A stretch of DNA of 64,000 nucleotides from Girardinichthys multiradiatus (taxonomy: Eukaryota; Chordata; Actinopteri; Cyprinodontiformes; Goodeidae): assembly GCF_021462225.1 (NCBI RefSeq), contig NC_061804.1:7052740-7116739 (forward strand), read 5' to 3'. The first letter of the stretch is position 1; each line of letters opens with the position of its first letter. Below, piece by piece: positions 36,283 to 48,780 of this stretch. The position numbers and the translations under genes were made by a program. Under the pieces are notes generated by a model. That model saw only the letters and a list, made by a program, of their open reading frames with translations. It had not been told where the DNA came from and searched no databases.

Positions 36283-37985
36283 AATCACTTCCACTGTTGA
36301 TTTGTGGGTCAGAAGCTGAAAAGTTTGGGAACCACTGATGCTGTCCACCAGGTGTGCTGCATCGCCCACAAGCTTCTCACGTGTGGCTACAAAACAGTAG
36401 TTAGAACTGCAGGAAGCAGAAGAGGAAACACATCCTGACTGGTGTGTGTGTCGAGATGCATTTCCCCAGGTATGAGAATCTCACAGTATTAAAACCTTGA
36501 GTGAAACAAAGCTAAAATAACAGTGATAAATTGTTTATTTGCACTCATGACAGTTTGTATTTCATGAAATCAATGGCACACACAGTACTGTACATTTATT
36601 TGTAACGAGACACAGCATTATCGGATTTTTATCTATTTTTCTTTGTGGGAAACATCAGCCATCAACATATTTGTTCAAGAAAACTAAGTTTGTCTTTACT
36701 TCACATTTGATAATCCTTCAGAGACACTTTTCCATACATGTGTTAAAACATCCATCACTACAACAAGAACATTTTTGTTCCTCCAAAATGAACTGTTTGA
36801 AATGATCCACCATTTTTTATTTTTCTAACAAGTTTTATTTTTCCAAAAAAATGAAAACACATTTTCCATTAATGCAACTTAAAAAAACCCTTGTTATTAC
36901 ACGTTTTTGAAATAAAATGTACGTATTTAGTTTATTAGGAATGAAAACTACCATCTAGTCTGGATTGCTTGTAACAAATAAACATCATTGGCATGGCATG
37001 TTAGTGCACAGTGAAACTGATTTTGCTCACTCTTTCATGCACCAATATAACTACAATGACCTCCATTAATGCTTTTTAGGTTTTCTTGCACAAAATGGAA
37101 AGGGGTTTCAGGGACCTATTGTTCATCTGTTACCTTCTATATGCAGTGAAACATAAATCTACAGACGAACATCCCTTTGAGTGTCACTGATATAAGAACA
37201 AGAGTTATAGAGGTCATGTTTCATCTTTGTGAACCATCCAATTCTATGCCATTTAGCTGGTTTGTCATTTGATCTGTTTTACATTCTTTCCTTCTGACTT
37301 CCTCTTTGTCCTTTCTTTTTGACTTATAGATTATCCTTCTTATTGTCCTAAAAAATATCTTCCTCGCCATCTTTCATCATGTCTTTCTGACTATCCAAAC
37401 CAGTTTCACATCACTAATTCTTGTCTTTTACCAAGAACCTTTAAGACACATTGTCTGCTGTTTTTTGGATTAATGTTGTCTAAAAAAATTTGCTTTAGAT
37501 TTGAACGAAAAGGGACAGAATGCGGTTCAGTTCTCACCAAGACATCTTGTTTTAAAAGTAACTTTGCTTTTTACAACAATTTTATTTCACTTTTATACCG
37601 TTTCACACACCTCTATTAAGTTTAGACTATGAAAAATGCTGTAAGTCAAAAATATTATGATGTTCATTACATATTAAAAATTATATCTTTAGAGTTGGAA
37701 GAACACTATACATTGCAATAAACTAGATGAAATTACACTGTAACTCTTCAAAATTAGATTTTTCTGGATTAGTGACTGCAGTGTGCTAGATACAAGAAAC
37801 ATGTGTCCTACTAAAGCCTAAAAATAAATGTTTTTGCTTGAACAAATAGAACCTTTGTGGTTTTTTTTTGGTTGTTTTGCAAAAGTAATCGCACCTCCAA
37901 AACAGAGTTCACATTCTCTGTTTAATGCTCTCTTTGTTGGAGTCTGGAAGTTTTCATGTATTGTTTTTGTCTGCTGCTAACACTT
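36283..37985. other. Intergenic, nothing recognised
   Basis: AT-rich. On the minus strand two AATAAA words near 36535-36600 look like a possible transcript 3' end, which could serve the weak candidate gene at 39.4-40.7 kb. That link is speculative. Confidence 0.4.
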
Positions 37986-38705
37986 ACTCACCACTAGATG
38001 CCGCCAAGATCCCCTGGTGCTGAAGGTAGCAGGTGTTCCTCGTCTTCACTCACCTGGAGGAGTATAAGAAGGTGGAGCTGTCAGCACTCCAGTGCTTGAG
38101 TGTTTGCCTATGTGGTAATGTCATCTGGCCAAGCTCAAAGGTCTGTGTTCATGCCAAAGTTCATAGTTATTTACCTTTTCGTGTGCTCCTTCCTAGGTGA
38201 CTATCAAGTCCAAGCCTCATAGCTCCTGCAACCTTCAGCCTTGGCTCAAAGTCTCAGCTTTGGATCCTGCCTCAGTCAGAGCTCCAAATATAAACTTACC
38301 TGGCTCAAGTACTAGCTGACACCTCAAGCCTACTTCCTTCAGTAAGCGAACCCTGCTCACCCTCCAACTATTACTTTCCGGAAACCTCACCAGGTAACAC
38401 ACATAAAAATTAAACTGTCAAGACCTGAACATTCCCCTTGATAATTCACCACCTACTTGGACTGACTTGCAGACTCAGCCGCAACATTACCGTTCTCCCA
38501 GGCTCCACATCATTCTTCCTCAACCCCAGCTCCAGTAAGCTAATTAAAATCATTCTGCTGCTGTCTTCACACGTTCCTCTTTCATCTCTCCTGAACGGTT
38601 TGGTGAACAGTCCCGGTTCCTGTTCCAATGTTCATCCCAATAAAAATAAACCTTTTTTAATTGTTCTCCTGCCTCCTGAGTGTCTCTCTGCATGTGGGTC
38701 AAAAC
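37986..38705 (+). repeat. Unclassified interspersed repeat
   Basis: A ~700-bp block ends 'aataaacc ... ctcctgcctcctgagtgtc' followed by 'tctgcatgtgggtc'. The same ending occurs at 60475-60615 and, reversed, at the edge of 51323-51862. It is therefore a repeat family present at least three times here. No ORF or class could be assigned. Confidence 0.55.
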
Positions 38706-38749
38706 CATTAAGAAAACTATGACCCTTTGCTTGGCCCATAGTTATTTGA

Positions 38750-39010
38750 ACAGCAACATCTTGGCAGTTTTGGAGTTGTGCCATACTCTTTCCATTTTCA
38801 GACGATGGATTGAACAGTCCTCACTAAGATGTTCAAAGCTTGGGATGTCATCGTATAACCTAACCTTGGTATAAGCTTCTGCTAGGACAGCTGTTGGACG
38901 AAACCTCCAAATTTGTGAGAAAGCCTTCAGGCACACTTTGCATATCAATGAAATTCTGTCGGTTGGTTTTTGTAGGAAAAAGCTGAAGATGTATGAATAT
39001 TGCAGGGTAC
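38750..39010 (-). mobile_element. Tc1-like element fragment
   Basis: 'gttgtgccatactctttcca', 'gatggattgaacagtcctca' and 'gttcaaagcttgggatgtc' are the reverse complement of a transposase DNA-binding region of the old fish Tc1-type family. Confidence 0.65.
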
Positions 39011-39435
39011 TGTATGTTTTCAGTGAAATTGTTTTACATTCTTTCTTCCCTTGCATTTACTTGTTTTGATTTACTTCTGATCTGGGTAACCTTTCAACAC
39101 TACATGTTTTTCTGCAATATACATAAAACACTAGTTCAAAAAATTATTTTGTATTCTTACCAAATTATCTTTCCAACAATTATAAGTCTAACTGGAGATG
39201 CACTAATATCTCATACAGCAAATATCAACATTGTTAACCTCCAGATGTAGAAAATTAAATCTGTTTTAATCCTCTTGTAACATTGTTTAGCTAAATTTGA
39301 GATTCAAACTCTGCAGCCCCACATACTTTCTTCTTTTATTCATTTGTTCTGGCTCTGTTGGGAGGTATGCTCGGTCACAGCCACAGTGACAAAAGGTCCA
39401 GGGTAGCTCTTTCAAACACAGGAAGTGGTGTGAAT

Positions 39436-39502
39436 TTACAGTGTGGTTCTCAGCATCCGAATGACGCGCTGGTAAAGTTGTTGGACGACAGATGCCAGAC
39501 TC
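39436..39502 (-). CDS. Weak candidate terminal exon of a small gene
   Basis: It follows a strong pyrimidine-rich acceptor (CTCCTTTTTTTCCAAG). Joined in phase to the exon at 40553-40669 it adds 21 residues (...VVQQLYQRVIRMLRTTL) and a TAA stop, making a 58-residue protein. Other frames on both strands are also open across this stretch, so the call is tentative. I do not recognise the product. Confidence 0.2.
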
Positions 39503-39834
39503 CTTGGAAAAAAAGGAGAAACGGTTCTTTAGAAATCAGTGAAATACCTACAGGTTGGTTTTATAGACCTGAAGTTTAAGAAGAGCTTAGGATTTTGTTT
39601 TACCACTTATGTTTGTATTTCAATTTTCCTCAATGAGGAAACATCCATGCAAACCTAATTTCTGTATATGTTGCTCTTTTAAATTCAAAATGTACCACCA
39701 GATTAGTGAGAATACATTTATTGTTTAATATTTTACACGGAACATATAAAATGGCAAATAATTTCCTCATATTTTCAGAAAAACAACGGGAAATTGTATC
39801 AAAACTACTGCACAAAAAGTAAGGAATGCCATCC

Positions 39835-40062
39835 ATCCACAAACAACCATGTATGCACACAGTCATACCCAAGGGGAATTTAGGGAGACCAATTAACCTC
39901 AGTCATGTTTTTGGACTGTGGGAGAAAGCCAGAGAGACGGATGGATGGATAGAATATGCCAACTCCATATAGAAGAACCCAGACTTAAATAACTTTGGGA
40001 TTCAAACTCAGAATCGTCTTGCTGCAAGGCAACAGTGCTACCAACTTTGCCACAGTGCAGCC
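39835..40062 (-). mobile_element. tRNA-derived SINE
   Basis: On the minus strand it starts GGGCTGCACTGTGGCAAAGT and continues with 'ggtagcactgttgccttgca' and a B-box-like GAGTTTGAATCCC. It then has 'cccacagtccaaaaacatga' and 'ggttaattggtctccctaaa', the familiar body of a common fish SINE. It is diverged and truncated at its 3' end. Confidence 0.8.
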
Positions 40063-40552
40063 CTGTATTCGTATTATGACATAAATAATTCAGAAAGTCT
40101 GTTTCATTTTTGCTATTTTAATAAAAGTATTTAAAAAAATGTTAAATGTTTTAACAATGAAATTCCTTGAATATTATCTCTTGTGTCAAGCTTTAAATGG
40201 TTAGGGAACTAAATGAACAAAGCACTGTAGTATCTTTTTTACCAATCCACATTTAACTTTTTGGAAAGTGTTACTGCAGTGTATACTCATCTTATCTGGG
40301 TATTTATACTTCCCAAAGTCTTAATACATTTTCTTGTCATTGAAAAACAAATACATCATAGAAGAACACCAACATGATACATCTGTTTTATTAACAACTT
40401 GCTACCATTTTCAACTGGCTTATCAGTTTTGATCTATCTGAGATTTACAAAACCAACTGCAAATATATTAACAGCGATAACATCTAGACAGCCTTTTGTA
40501 GTTTTTTTTTTGTCTCGGTGAGATTCAACAGAAGACAAACTGACAAACTCAC

Positions 40553-40669
40553 CGCGCTCCCATAGAAACGGTGTTGCTGCGGTTCGGATGGTGGCAAAAG
40601 AATGAGGCCATGCAGGAAACACAGCACAAGAACATGGAGAGCAGTCGGCGCTTTAAAGACATCTTTCAC
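40553..40669 (-). CDS. Weak candidate first coding exon of a small gene
   Basis: An exon-like segment lies between a CTTCTGCCAG acceptor and a consensus GTGAGT donor. An ATG at 40662 in good context (GAAAGATGT) opens a 36-codon frame with a basic start followed by a hydrophobic, cysteine-rich stretch (LLSMFLCCVSCMASFF), like a signal anchor. Local GC is higher than around it. A second frame is also open. Product unknown; it could be a micropeptide, a non-coding exon or chance. Confidence 0.3.
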
Positions 40670-40789
40670 CTGGCAGAAGCATAAATGCAACAAGTTTCGC
40701 TGCAATCAGTCTCAAGCTTAAACCCAGTTGCTTACAGATAAATAATGTATAATTCAATCACAGATTGTTCAATGCTGTTCTTACTGTCT

Positions 40790-41800
40790 TCCACTGTCAG
40801 ATGGATTGTAAACACGATCATACCTAGTAAACTTTTTCATATTTTGTCACATTACAACCACAAACGTCAATGTAATTTAATGGGATTTTATGAGTTAGAC
40901 CAATGGAAAGTAATTCATAATTTTGATGTCAAAGCTATAAGATATATGGTTTTCAGCATTATTTTCCCAAAAAGTGTGACGTTTCTGATTATAGTCATTA
41001 AGGTCTATGTTAGGTGTGGACATAAACGACAGTGAGTCTATTAAATTGACCAAATATACATTGGCAAGCAGAGTTTTACTGCATGGAACATGGAATACTA
41101 TAATTTACCAAATATCGGAGCCAACATGTCCTCTGTGGGTAAAATATTGAACACATTGATACTGAAATTACGATTCAACATGGTGTGCAGCTCTAGGATA
41201 AGCAATTCTATCGTAGCTTTGACTTTATGCTTACGGTCATTGTCATGCTGGAAGGTGAGCCTCTGCCTGAGTCTCAAACTTTTTGTAGCCTCTAACCGGT
41301 TTTCTTTCGGATTTTCCTGTCTTTTGACCCATCTGTCCCCACATCATAAAACTGCCACTACCATGGTTGACATAAAGAATGTCCACATGTTTGCTTTTTC
41401 CCTTACATGGTTTATGACCAACTTTAAATCTGACTCCTTCAGCAATGGCTCTATTTTCACCATTCCATCATGAAAGGCAGATTTGTGGAGAGAATGACTA
41501 ATTAGAGTGGTATCAACAGACTTTTCCACCTAAGCTGTTGATCTGCAGATCTACACCTCCAAAATCAGCTCAAATTATTTCTGAAGGCAATTTCTTGCCA
41601 TGGATTTATTATATTTAGGGGTATTAGATAATAAATTATTCCAATTGAATTTAGAGTTTTGCATGAATCTATGTTGGTCTGTCAAATAAAGTCCTTCCAA
41701 AATGACAGTTTGTGAAGTTTGTGGCTGTAATGTGACAAAATGTGAAAATTGTTCCAGGGATACAAACAGTTTTTCAAAGCATTGTGTGTCTTATGCAATG
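40790..41800 (-). mobile_element. Decayed Tc1-like element, near full length
   Basis: It runs from 'aaactttttcatattttgtc acattacaacc' (split) to 'aatgtgacaaaatgtgaaaa ... caaagcattgtgtgtc'. Inside are 'ttgtcatgctggaaggtgag' and 'acatcataaaactgccacta', the reversed transposase gene of the old fish Tc1-type family. Stops occur throughout. Confidence 0.75.
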
Positions 41801-41854
41801 CTTCTTTGTAACCTTTATGTGAAAACAGATATTATTAGTTTATCTTCCTTTTGC

Positions 41855-42125
41855 TTTTAAGATAAGATAAGATATACTTTATTGTCCCCTAAGGAAAATT
41901 TGTTGTGGGCAGTAGTACAGCGAAACTGCAAAAAACATACAGACATGGTATGAGACCAGACCAAAAAAAAGTCATGTCGCAGTACAGACAAATAACAATG
42001 AAACAAAACAGCCGTACTGAAGCAGGCATCGAAGCATGGGACAGTAAACTGACAATAAAAGGATAAATAAATAGGAACTATCACACATCCCAGCGCATTA
42101 CTAATCACTAATGTCACAATAACAA
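41855..42125 (-). mobile_element. Probable LINE 3' end
   Basis: (GATAA)n followed by 'gatatactttattgtcccct aaggaaaatttg' (split) is the reversed 3' tail of a fish LINE that ends in a short tandem repeat. It is 5'-truncated and has no coding left. Confidence 0.55.
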
Positions 42126-43334
42126 GCATAAAGAACCAACAATATGATTAAGTAATGATAAAAGGTGAGACAGCAATATTAAATAAATAGAAAACTAACC
42201 TTTCTACCATACAACCAAGTAACCAAGTGTGGCGGGTTTGAAAGGAAACTGAAGAAAGAAAAATAAAATGTGCTACATGGTCAAATTTAAGACGCAACTA
42301 CAACATGAAACAGAATTTAACTTTGGGTTAATGTGTAAAAAAACAATTGGACCTTATCACAGAAAATCATCATCACCTTAACAATCCAGTCCAGAAATAA
42401 ATTCCTCACAGACTGATTTTCCAAAATGATGGGATTTTTCACATTGGCTGAACAAAACTCCAGAAACCAAATCCCAGGACCAGATAAAACCACCAGAACC
42501 CCTCACAGAGGCTGAATTTTGGTACCAACAGAGGTGTAAACAGAACCTGGGTCCCCTGGGTTGATGCTAGGGACCGGGCACAAATAATGCTGACACATGC
42601 TATTGCTTTGAAAGCTCCTGAAAGGTCTAGCAGGGGTGAACGACCTTCCCACATTGTGTGTCTGTCGGAGCTATTTTGGTTTGTTGGATTTGCTTTCTGA
42701 TGAGTCTTCTAAAATTAAATGTTTAAAGTTAAATTAAAACAATTTTAACAGTCTGACCTACATAGTTATCTGAAGTTTCACACAGACCACCAGACCTGCC
42801 TGTCATGACCCACATCAGAGATGCTGAGGCTCTTAATACCAAGTTAAACCAGGTGCAAGCAGCAACCCAACTAACATGGGTTGCTAAGACTGTTTTCTAC
42901 CTTAGTGAAGGCATTACAACATTTGAATGGGAACTTGCGAATAATCCACAGGACAAATAACTGTGGTTTTTAAGTTTTATGGCCATAACTTTGAGGTTTT
43001 ATTGGAGCTTGAGTAAAAGTCTGATCGTTTCAGCCAACCATGCAAAAATAAGTTCCATTTGTTGTAGAAATTCCTAACCTCTGGTCTTTGGGAGATAGGT
43101 GTTAGGTTTTTTAAATCTTTATCAATGAACATAATGATGGTGGTGGTGGGGGAGAGGGGTGCTCCTGCTACAACATACTTTAAACAAATGGGTCATGCAT
43201 CTGCAGAACTTCAGTTGTTTGGATGAGGATTGTTGGAGAGACGACACATCTAAAGCTTGCAGAACAGGGGGCCCAGATGACCAGAGCTTACCACTCACCC
43301 ACCTCGGAGTTATGCTACATATGTAAAAGAAAAA
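42126..43334. other. Intergenic, nothing recognised
   Basis: AT-rich non-coding DNA without exons or repeats that I can classify. Confidence 0.4.
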
Positions 43335-44462
43335 TACAGTATCTTGCAAAAGTATTCTGGCCCTTTAAAGTTTTTCACATTTTGTTACAGCACAATGAAG
43401 ATCAAGGAACACAGCAGACAGGTGAGAAGTTTAAACCAAGCTTAGGTTGTAAATCAATATCCCGAGCTTTGAACATCTCACTGAACACTTTCCAAGGCAT
43501 CATCTTAAAACTGAATGAGCACAGCTGCAAACCTTCCAAGACATTGCTGTCCACCTAAACCAACAAGGAGCATTAATCAGAGAATTAACCAAAACTCCCA
43601 TGGTGTACATGGAGTACAGCAGCTCAGTTGGGAGAATATGTTGACAGGACAACTATACAATGTGCCCTCCACAAAGTGGCAAAAAGAATGGTATTTCTCA
43701 AGTCCCCAGAGACCCCAAAGCACTTTACACTACAATCAGTCATCCACCCATTCACACACTGACAGTGGTAAGCTACATTGTAGATGACAGAAGTAAGGCT
43801 GCCATACAATTGGCACCACCAAGCCCTCTGACCACTATCAGTGTCTTGCTCAAGGACATGACTGAGACAGAGCAGGGATTCGAAATGGCAACCCACCGGT
43901 TACAGAACAAACAACTACCACTGTCTTCAATGTCGCCCCATTAGAAAGCCAAGTTCTGTTTCAAGTCTGCAACAAGTAGGGTAAACAGCAAATCTGTGAA
44001 AGAAGGTTCTCTGGACAGATGAGACCAGAATAGACCTCTTTGGTCTAGATGCAAAATGCTACATGTGACAGAAAACTATAACACATATCACCCTGAAAAT
44101 ACAATGCCAAAAGTGAGTTAGACCTGTTAGAGGCTGGAGAAAGACCTGAGACTTGTTCTTACTACCCCAGAACTTCTTTCCACTTCTAAATGTCCAATTT
44201 AACAATCCTTCTTTGCCAACCTGTAACTGAGAACCATCTTTCAAACATTTTACCTGGTAAAATTAAGGTTTAAAAAGCACCTTTCATGTAAAGAGAAAAT
44301 ACTGGTGCATACTGTAACCTCTTAGGGCTGGATCATACAGGTCAGAGACCTTCAGGAAGCCTGGAGACCTATTGACAAAGACCACTTTAAAATATTACAG
44401 AAAAATCTGTCTTGGTAGCATTTAAAGAAATTCGCAATGAATTAAGACTTTTGTGTTGCCCT
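43335..44462 (+). mobile_element. Decayed Tc1-like element with SINE insertion
   Basis: Plus-strand remnants of a Tc1-type transposase: 'atgaagatcaaggaacacag', 'cccgagctttgaacatctca', 'gacattgctgtccacctaaac' and later 'ctggacagatgagaccagaa'. It starts near 'cttgcaaaagtattc'. It is interrupted at 43690-43945 by a reversed SINE. Confidence 0.75.
43690..43945 (-). mobile_element. tRNA-derived SINE
   Basis: On the minus strand: GGGCGACATTGAAGACAGTG, then 'tgtaaccggtgggttgccat' and B-box-like TTCGAATCCC, then 'gtagtgtaaagtgctttgg'. It is inserted in the Tc1-like remnant. A related 3' part stands alone at 44462-44640. Confidence 0.8.
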
Positions 44463-44640
44463 GTATGGTAAATGGTAAATGGCCTGAACTTGTATACCAC
44501 CTTATCAAGTCCCCAGAGACCCCAAAGTGCTTTACACTACATTCAGTCACTCACCCATTCATTCACACATTCACTCGCTGACAGAGGTGAGCTACAACGT
44601 AGCCACAGCCGCACTGGGTCACACTGAATTTTGAATCTTA
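44462..44640 (-). mobile_element. SINE 3' fragment
   Basis: 'ggtaaatggtaaatggcctg aacttgtata' (split) and 'agtccccagagaccccaaag' are the reversed tail of SINEs like those at 34487 and 43690. The tRNA head is missing. Confidence 0.65.
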
Positions 44641-45664
44641 AAACAATTTCAGTTTAATGACTGCTGAAAGAGCCAGTGGTGATTAATGACTTATATTTGA
44701 GTAAAAACGTCTCTTTTTCTGAAGATGTAATAATAGAAACAAATATAACACACTTTTCTTCAACTCTCATCATCCAGTTTACACAGAACCATAATTATTG
44801 CATAAATAGAAACATGAATGTTTATGCTTAGAGTCGGCATATGGCTGATAAAGACCCCTCGTCTTGATAAGAATTTTGCTGATTACGGCGTTTTGTTTTT
44901 CACCAACCATGGTGGCTTTCTGCTGTACCTTGAGGAGGACTGATGTCAGATAATGTAACAAATGTGTGCAGAGAGGAAGCATCATTAGCTGGGTCTATTT
45001 GTGTGTGAATCCTAGTGGAAAATGGTCCCATTATCCCAGATGTCTCTCCTGAGGGCCCTGGGGCCAAAATAAGACAGCAGTCAGCGGTTACACTTTAACT
45101 CATTCAGCCCTGCATGCCACACTTTTCCTGGCTATGTATTACAGTTGCTTTACATTAATCAATATATTTTATTACAGTTTGATTAATTATGCTGAGCAGT
45201 CTGAAAGCACCACATATTACAAAGCTTGAAAATGTCCTGTCAGAGTCAGTTTGATTTGTTGCTGGATGTTGTCATTCTGACTGACCCTCAACCATAAAAG
45301 AATTAGGTCTTTTTTGCATTCATATTGTTAATTGATACCAATATATACTATGTTTCTGTTGGCATTTTTTTAAAAAGATGATCCAAATTTGGTTTTGATA
45401 ACTATATGTATAAAAAATATATGTAGTAATTATGAAGTTTTAGCTATTACAGTCATCTCTGGATTTATTTTTGATCAGTACAATTCATAGCTAAATTGAA
45501 ATTTTGGTGTAAAAGTGTAGAAGCTCAAGCTTGCTGAGACGACTGCAGCCCCTCAGGTCACTATGGCAGTTGAGACCCCACCTCACAGGGTAATGTCAAA
45601 CAAATTTGCCCTGGTTTGACCTAATGTAGGTGTAGGCATCAGCTACCATGGTTCTATACCACGT

Positions 45665-46290
45665 ATTAAGGTGCCTTGCAAAAGTATCCACACCCCTAGA
45701 ACTTCTTCACATTTAGTGACTTTACAGTTTCACACTTTAAAATTTATTAGGATGTTAAGTGATACACCCATGCACAGTGCAAAGAAATTATACCTGTTTT
45801 TCTGAAAAGTGCAGTGTTCATACGTAGTAAGCCCCATTTTTCTTTGATTCGTCTAAATAAGCCCCCAGCTAAAGGGTAGTCTACCCACCTACTGGAAATA
45901 AATTAAATAAATTATTTCAACAAGAAAAACATTTGGACAAGATTTAAGATGGTTTCTGTCCAACCCCATACCAGAGTAACTGTTATAGACAGATATTATA
46001 AAAAAATTAGCACACTGAAGGAAATCTGAGTTTGTGCTAAGCAGGATCTTTGTGTTAAATAATAATAATAAATACACGTTACTATTTCTGGGTTGGAGCC
46101 TTGTTGCCTTTAGAAATGAGTCTATTCCTTGTGGCTCACATTCTCCAATATATCTGAAACACTCCACAGAGATTTTGGTCCATTTTCACATATTTTTTGC
46201 ACATTCATGAAGTAAATCTCCACCACATCCTAAAGGTGCTCTCTGGGATGGAGTACAGTGAAGGAATTGTTATGTTCAATAGAATCAGTT
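45665..46290 (-). mobile_element. DNA-transposon remnant
   Basis: It begins 'ggtgccttgcaaaagtatcc', the terminal word of the old Tc1-type family, and continues as decayed non-coding sequence. The right boundary is unclear. Confidence 0.5.
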
Positions 46291-46689
46291 TGAGATGATT
46301 TGACTTAATTGGGAACAAGATTACTTTTAGCAGAGCATGTTTCAGTAACTATAGCATGTTCTCATGCGAGCTTCTGTTTAATTACAGTTGTTGATGTGAT
46401 GCACCCCAGTTCCAGCAAAGTACAGTAAAACATGTTTGAAATGTGTGGGAGTAGTGGGACATTCCAGTCTTTTCGTTCCCACTGTAATTCATCCTTCCTT
46501 TATAGCATATTTGCTAATAGAGTAATAGAGAAATCAAACAGTCTTACTCCAAAAACAGTTTTTTTAATCCCTTACTGGGATTTTTTCTGATCTGTCGATT
46601 AGGATTTAAATTAATATACATTTTCCACGTTTAACAAAACAATGAAGAACTGTGACTTCAACATGGCTGGGACTTTTTAAATTGTGCCA

Positions 46690-46882
46690 CCTTAGCAACA
46701 AGAATCCAACAGCTTCACAAAAGTATTTTGCAATCGCACTTGTAGCTTTACAGTTTTGTTAGAGAAAATTAGTGAGCAGACAGGTCCGACATAAAGCTGT
46801 GGAGATGTTGGAAGCATGGTTAGCTTATAAATCTCATCTAAAAATGGAACAAGTATGGCACAACTGCTAACCTACCAAGACA
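46690..46882 (+). mobile_element. Tc1-like fragment
   Basis: 'ataaagctgtggagatgttg' and 'gaacaagtatggcacaactg ctaacctaccaagacatgg' (split) match the transposase N-terminal region. It is cut off by the GC-rich block that starts near 46883. Confidence 0.65.
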
Positions 46883-47375
46883 TGGTGAGCAAAAAAAAGA
46901 GGGTCCCGGACTGCCGGCGTTGAGCTTGCTTCTCTTGGCTGGCGGGGGTTCTGCCAGACTGCTCCCACTGGGGGTGTGGGGGTGCTGTGGGGGTCTACCC
47001 GTGGTGTCTTTGTGGAGGTCCCTGGCCTTTGTTGGCACTGGGCTGCTGTAGTTGCTGGCGGACAAGGGGGGGATTCAGTTGTAGAGCTGGGCCTCATGGT
47101 GGTGCCTTGGTGTCCACCCTCTCCTTTCACACATGCACCACACAGCAAAAACGCTCTTGGGGTGTGGGATGATGAGCCTTGTGGGCATGGGGGGGGTACT
47201 TTGTTATGAGCCCCCTGCTATATTTGGCCCTGACCTGCACCTCAACTTCAATTCACTAGAGACACTCAGGGGTTTGGGGTTTGGGTGGGGAAACTCTGCT
47301 GTCAACAAGCAGTGGGGTTTGGTACACCCCAGCCACAACCCCAGTTTTAATGCACTAGACATACAAATCTGACAA
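46883..47375. repeat. GC-rich interspersed repeat
   Basis: A ~490-bp block of G-rich sequence (runs such as gggggtgtgggggtgctgtg) inserted in AT-rich DNA, ending 'cactagacatacaaatctg'. I recall similar G-rich fish repeats but cannot name the class. Frames crossing it on either strand are compositional artefacts. Confidence 0.5.
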
Positions 47376-48312
47376 GTCAATCAAAAAAGAAAAGATCAAG
47401 TCTCTTAGGATCAACACTGTTTAATGTTATCAGGATCTGTTCGACTTTAAGATGTGAAAAGGAAGGCTTTTGCACTGTGATGACCTATTTTATTCAAAGA
47501 GGGGAGATTAAATATGGGAAGAAAGCTAAACAACACAGGGTCAGTGTTTTGAGTGCACCAGGGTTATCCATTAGAATTCGATATCAGGCTGCTGGCAATG
47601 GGATAAAGAAAACATGCCTCACTTTGTCCAAGCAATTCTGTTGTTTATCTCTCTTCTTGTAACCAGGCAGGTTTTTCTAAATGTATGGTTTGAAACCCTC
47701 CCCAATGACAGGTGTGGAACCGTATATTCTTCTGCACAAGCAGCTACTTGGCCAGCAAAGAAGGTTCCTTTAGGAGGGAGTACAGTGCTATAGGCTTCTC
47801 TACCGCACTAAATTTTGGTATGTCCACGAGGTTCCTCAATTTGGATTACATTGAATTCGGGCTGTGAGGTCAACATGGGCTCACAAGTGTGTTTTAAACC
47901 CATATCTTGGATGTGTGTCCAAAAACTTGGTCAGATCTTCACTCAGACAGACAACAGCATGCAAAGTAAAATAAATATGCATTGCAAATTCAGTCCAGTA
48001 AGGAACCTGGGGTCATTGTTTATCCATAAAAAACATATTTTGTCTGACATGTTAAACCCATGAGACCTTTAGGTAACAATCAGTTGTCTTAATAAGCAAT
48101 GACAGTATTTGTTGGCCAGTATGCACTGTTTCAGGGCTCTGAAGATGACAAACCAGAATTCAGACACAGCTTTATTCTTTTCCTTCAGCTCATAACAGCA
48201 GTTTGCATTGATTTCATTTGTTTACACAAGGTATAAATTTTAACCAGCCCTGGTAAAAAAGAAGAAAAATGATTGATCCAGATTAACAGTTATGAACACA
48301 CTTACAGCTCAC
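47376..48312. other. Intergenic upstream of gpr119
   Basis: No exon or named repeat was found. It leads into the gpr119 promoter. Confidence 0.4.
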
Positions 48313-48320
48313 TATAAAAA
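48313..48320 (+). promoter_or_regulatory. gpr119: TATA box, probable gpr119 promoter
   Basis: TATAAAAA stands about 460 bases upstream of the gpr119 ATG. It predicts a start site near 48340 and a 5' leader of about 440 bases without another strong gene signal. An intron within that leader cannot be excluded. Confidence 0.5.
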
Positions 48321-48780
48321 TAGACATCCCCACATATGGCAGAGAGCCAGAAAGCAGACGCTCAAGACTCAGTCTCAGAGAGGCAGCATCGGCAGAGGGG
48401 TGTGTTTTCATTCGCCTGTAGGACTCTGTGTTTGAGAGAGGAGGGCATAACAAGGATCTGCTGATAAAGTTAGGACCATCTCTGTCCTTCTGGCATTTGT
48501 TGAAGGGACGTCAAGAACCCCGATGCTGCAATCCACAGTGAGATCGGAAGGATGTTTTAGGACAAAGTTAACTTGGATATTTTGGGTTTGGTCCACGGAC
48601 TACAAAACTGGATTAACGTTAGGGATACTCTCAGATTCATCATTTTTCAGCAATTTCTTGAAATCTTTGGTCTTTGACTCATCTGAACAAATCAATCATT
48701 TAAAGCTTGATGTGACTGAAAATTATTAATCTAAAAAAATGTCAATTGGCTTTGGGGTTTTTCCTTAATTTTAAATCAAA

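Noticed and set aside
43515..43944. Several ~90-codon ORFs
   Set aside because: They cross the SINE and Tc1 remnant and contain no conserved protein motif.
46838..47209. Overlapping Pro/Gly-rich ORFs on both strands
   Set aside because: They arise from the skewed base composition of the GC-rich repeat. There are no splice sites or family motifs.
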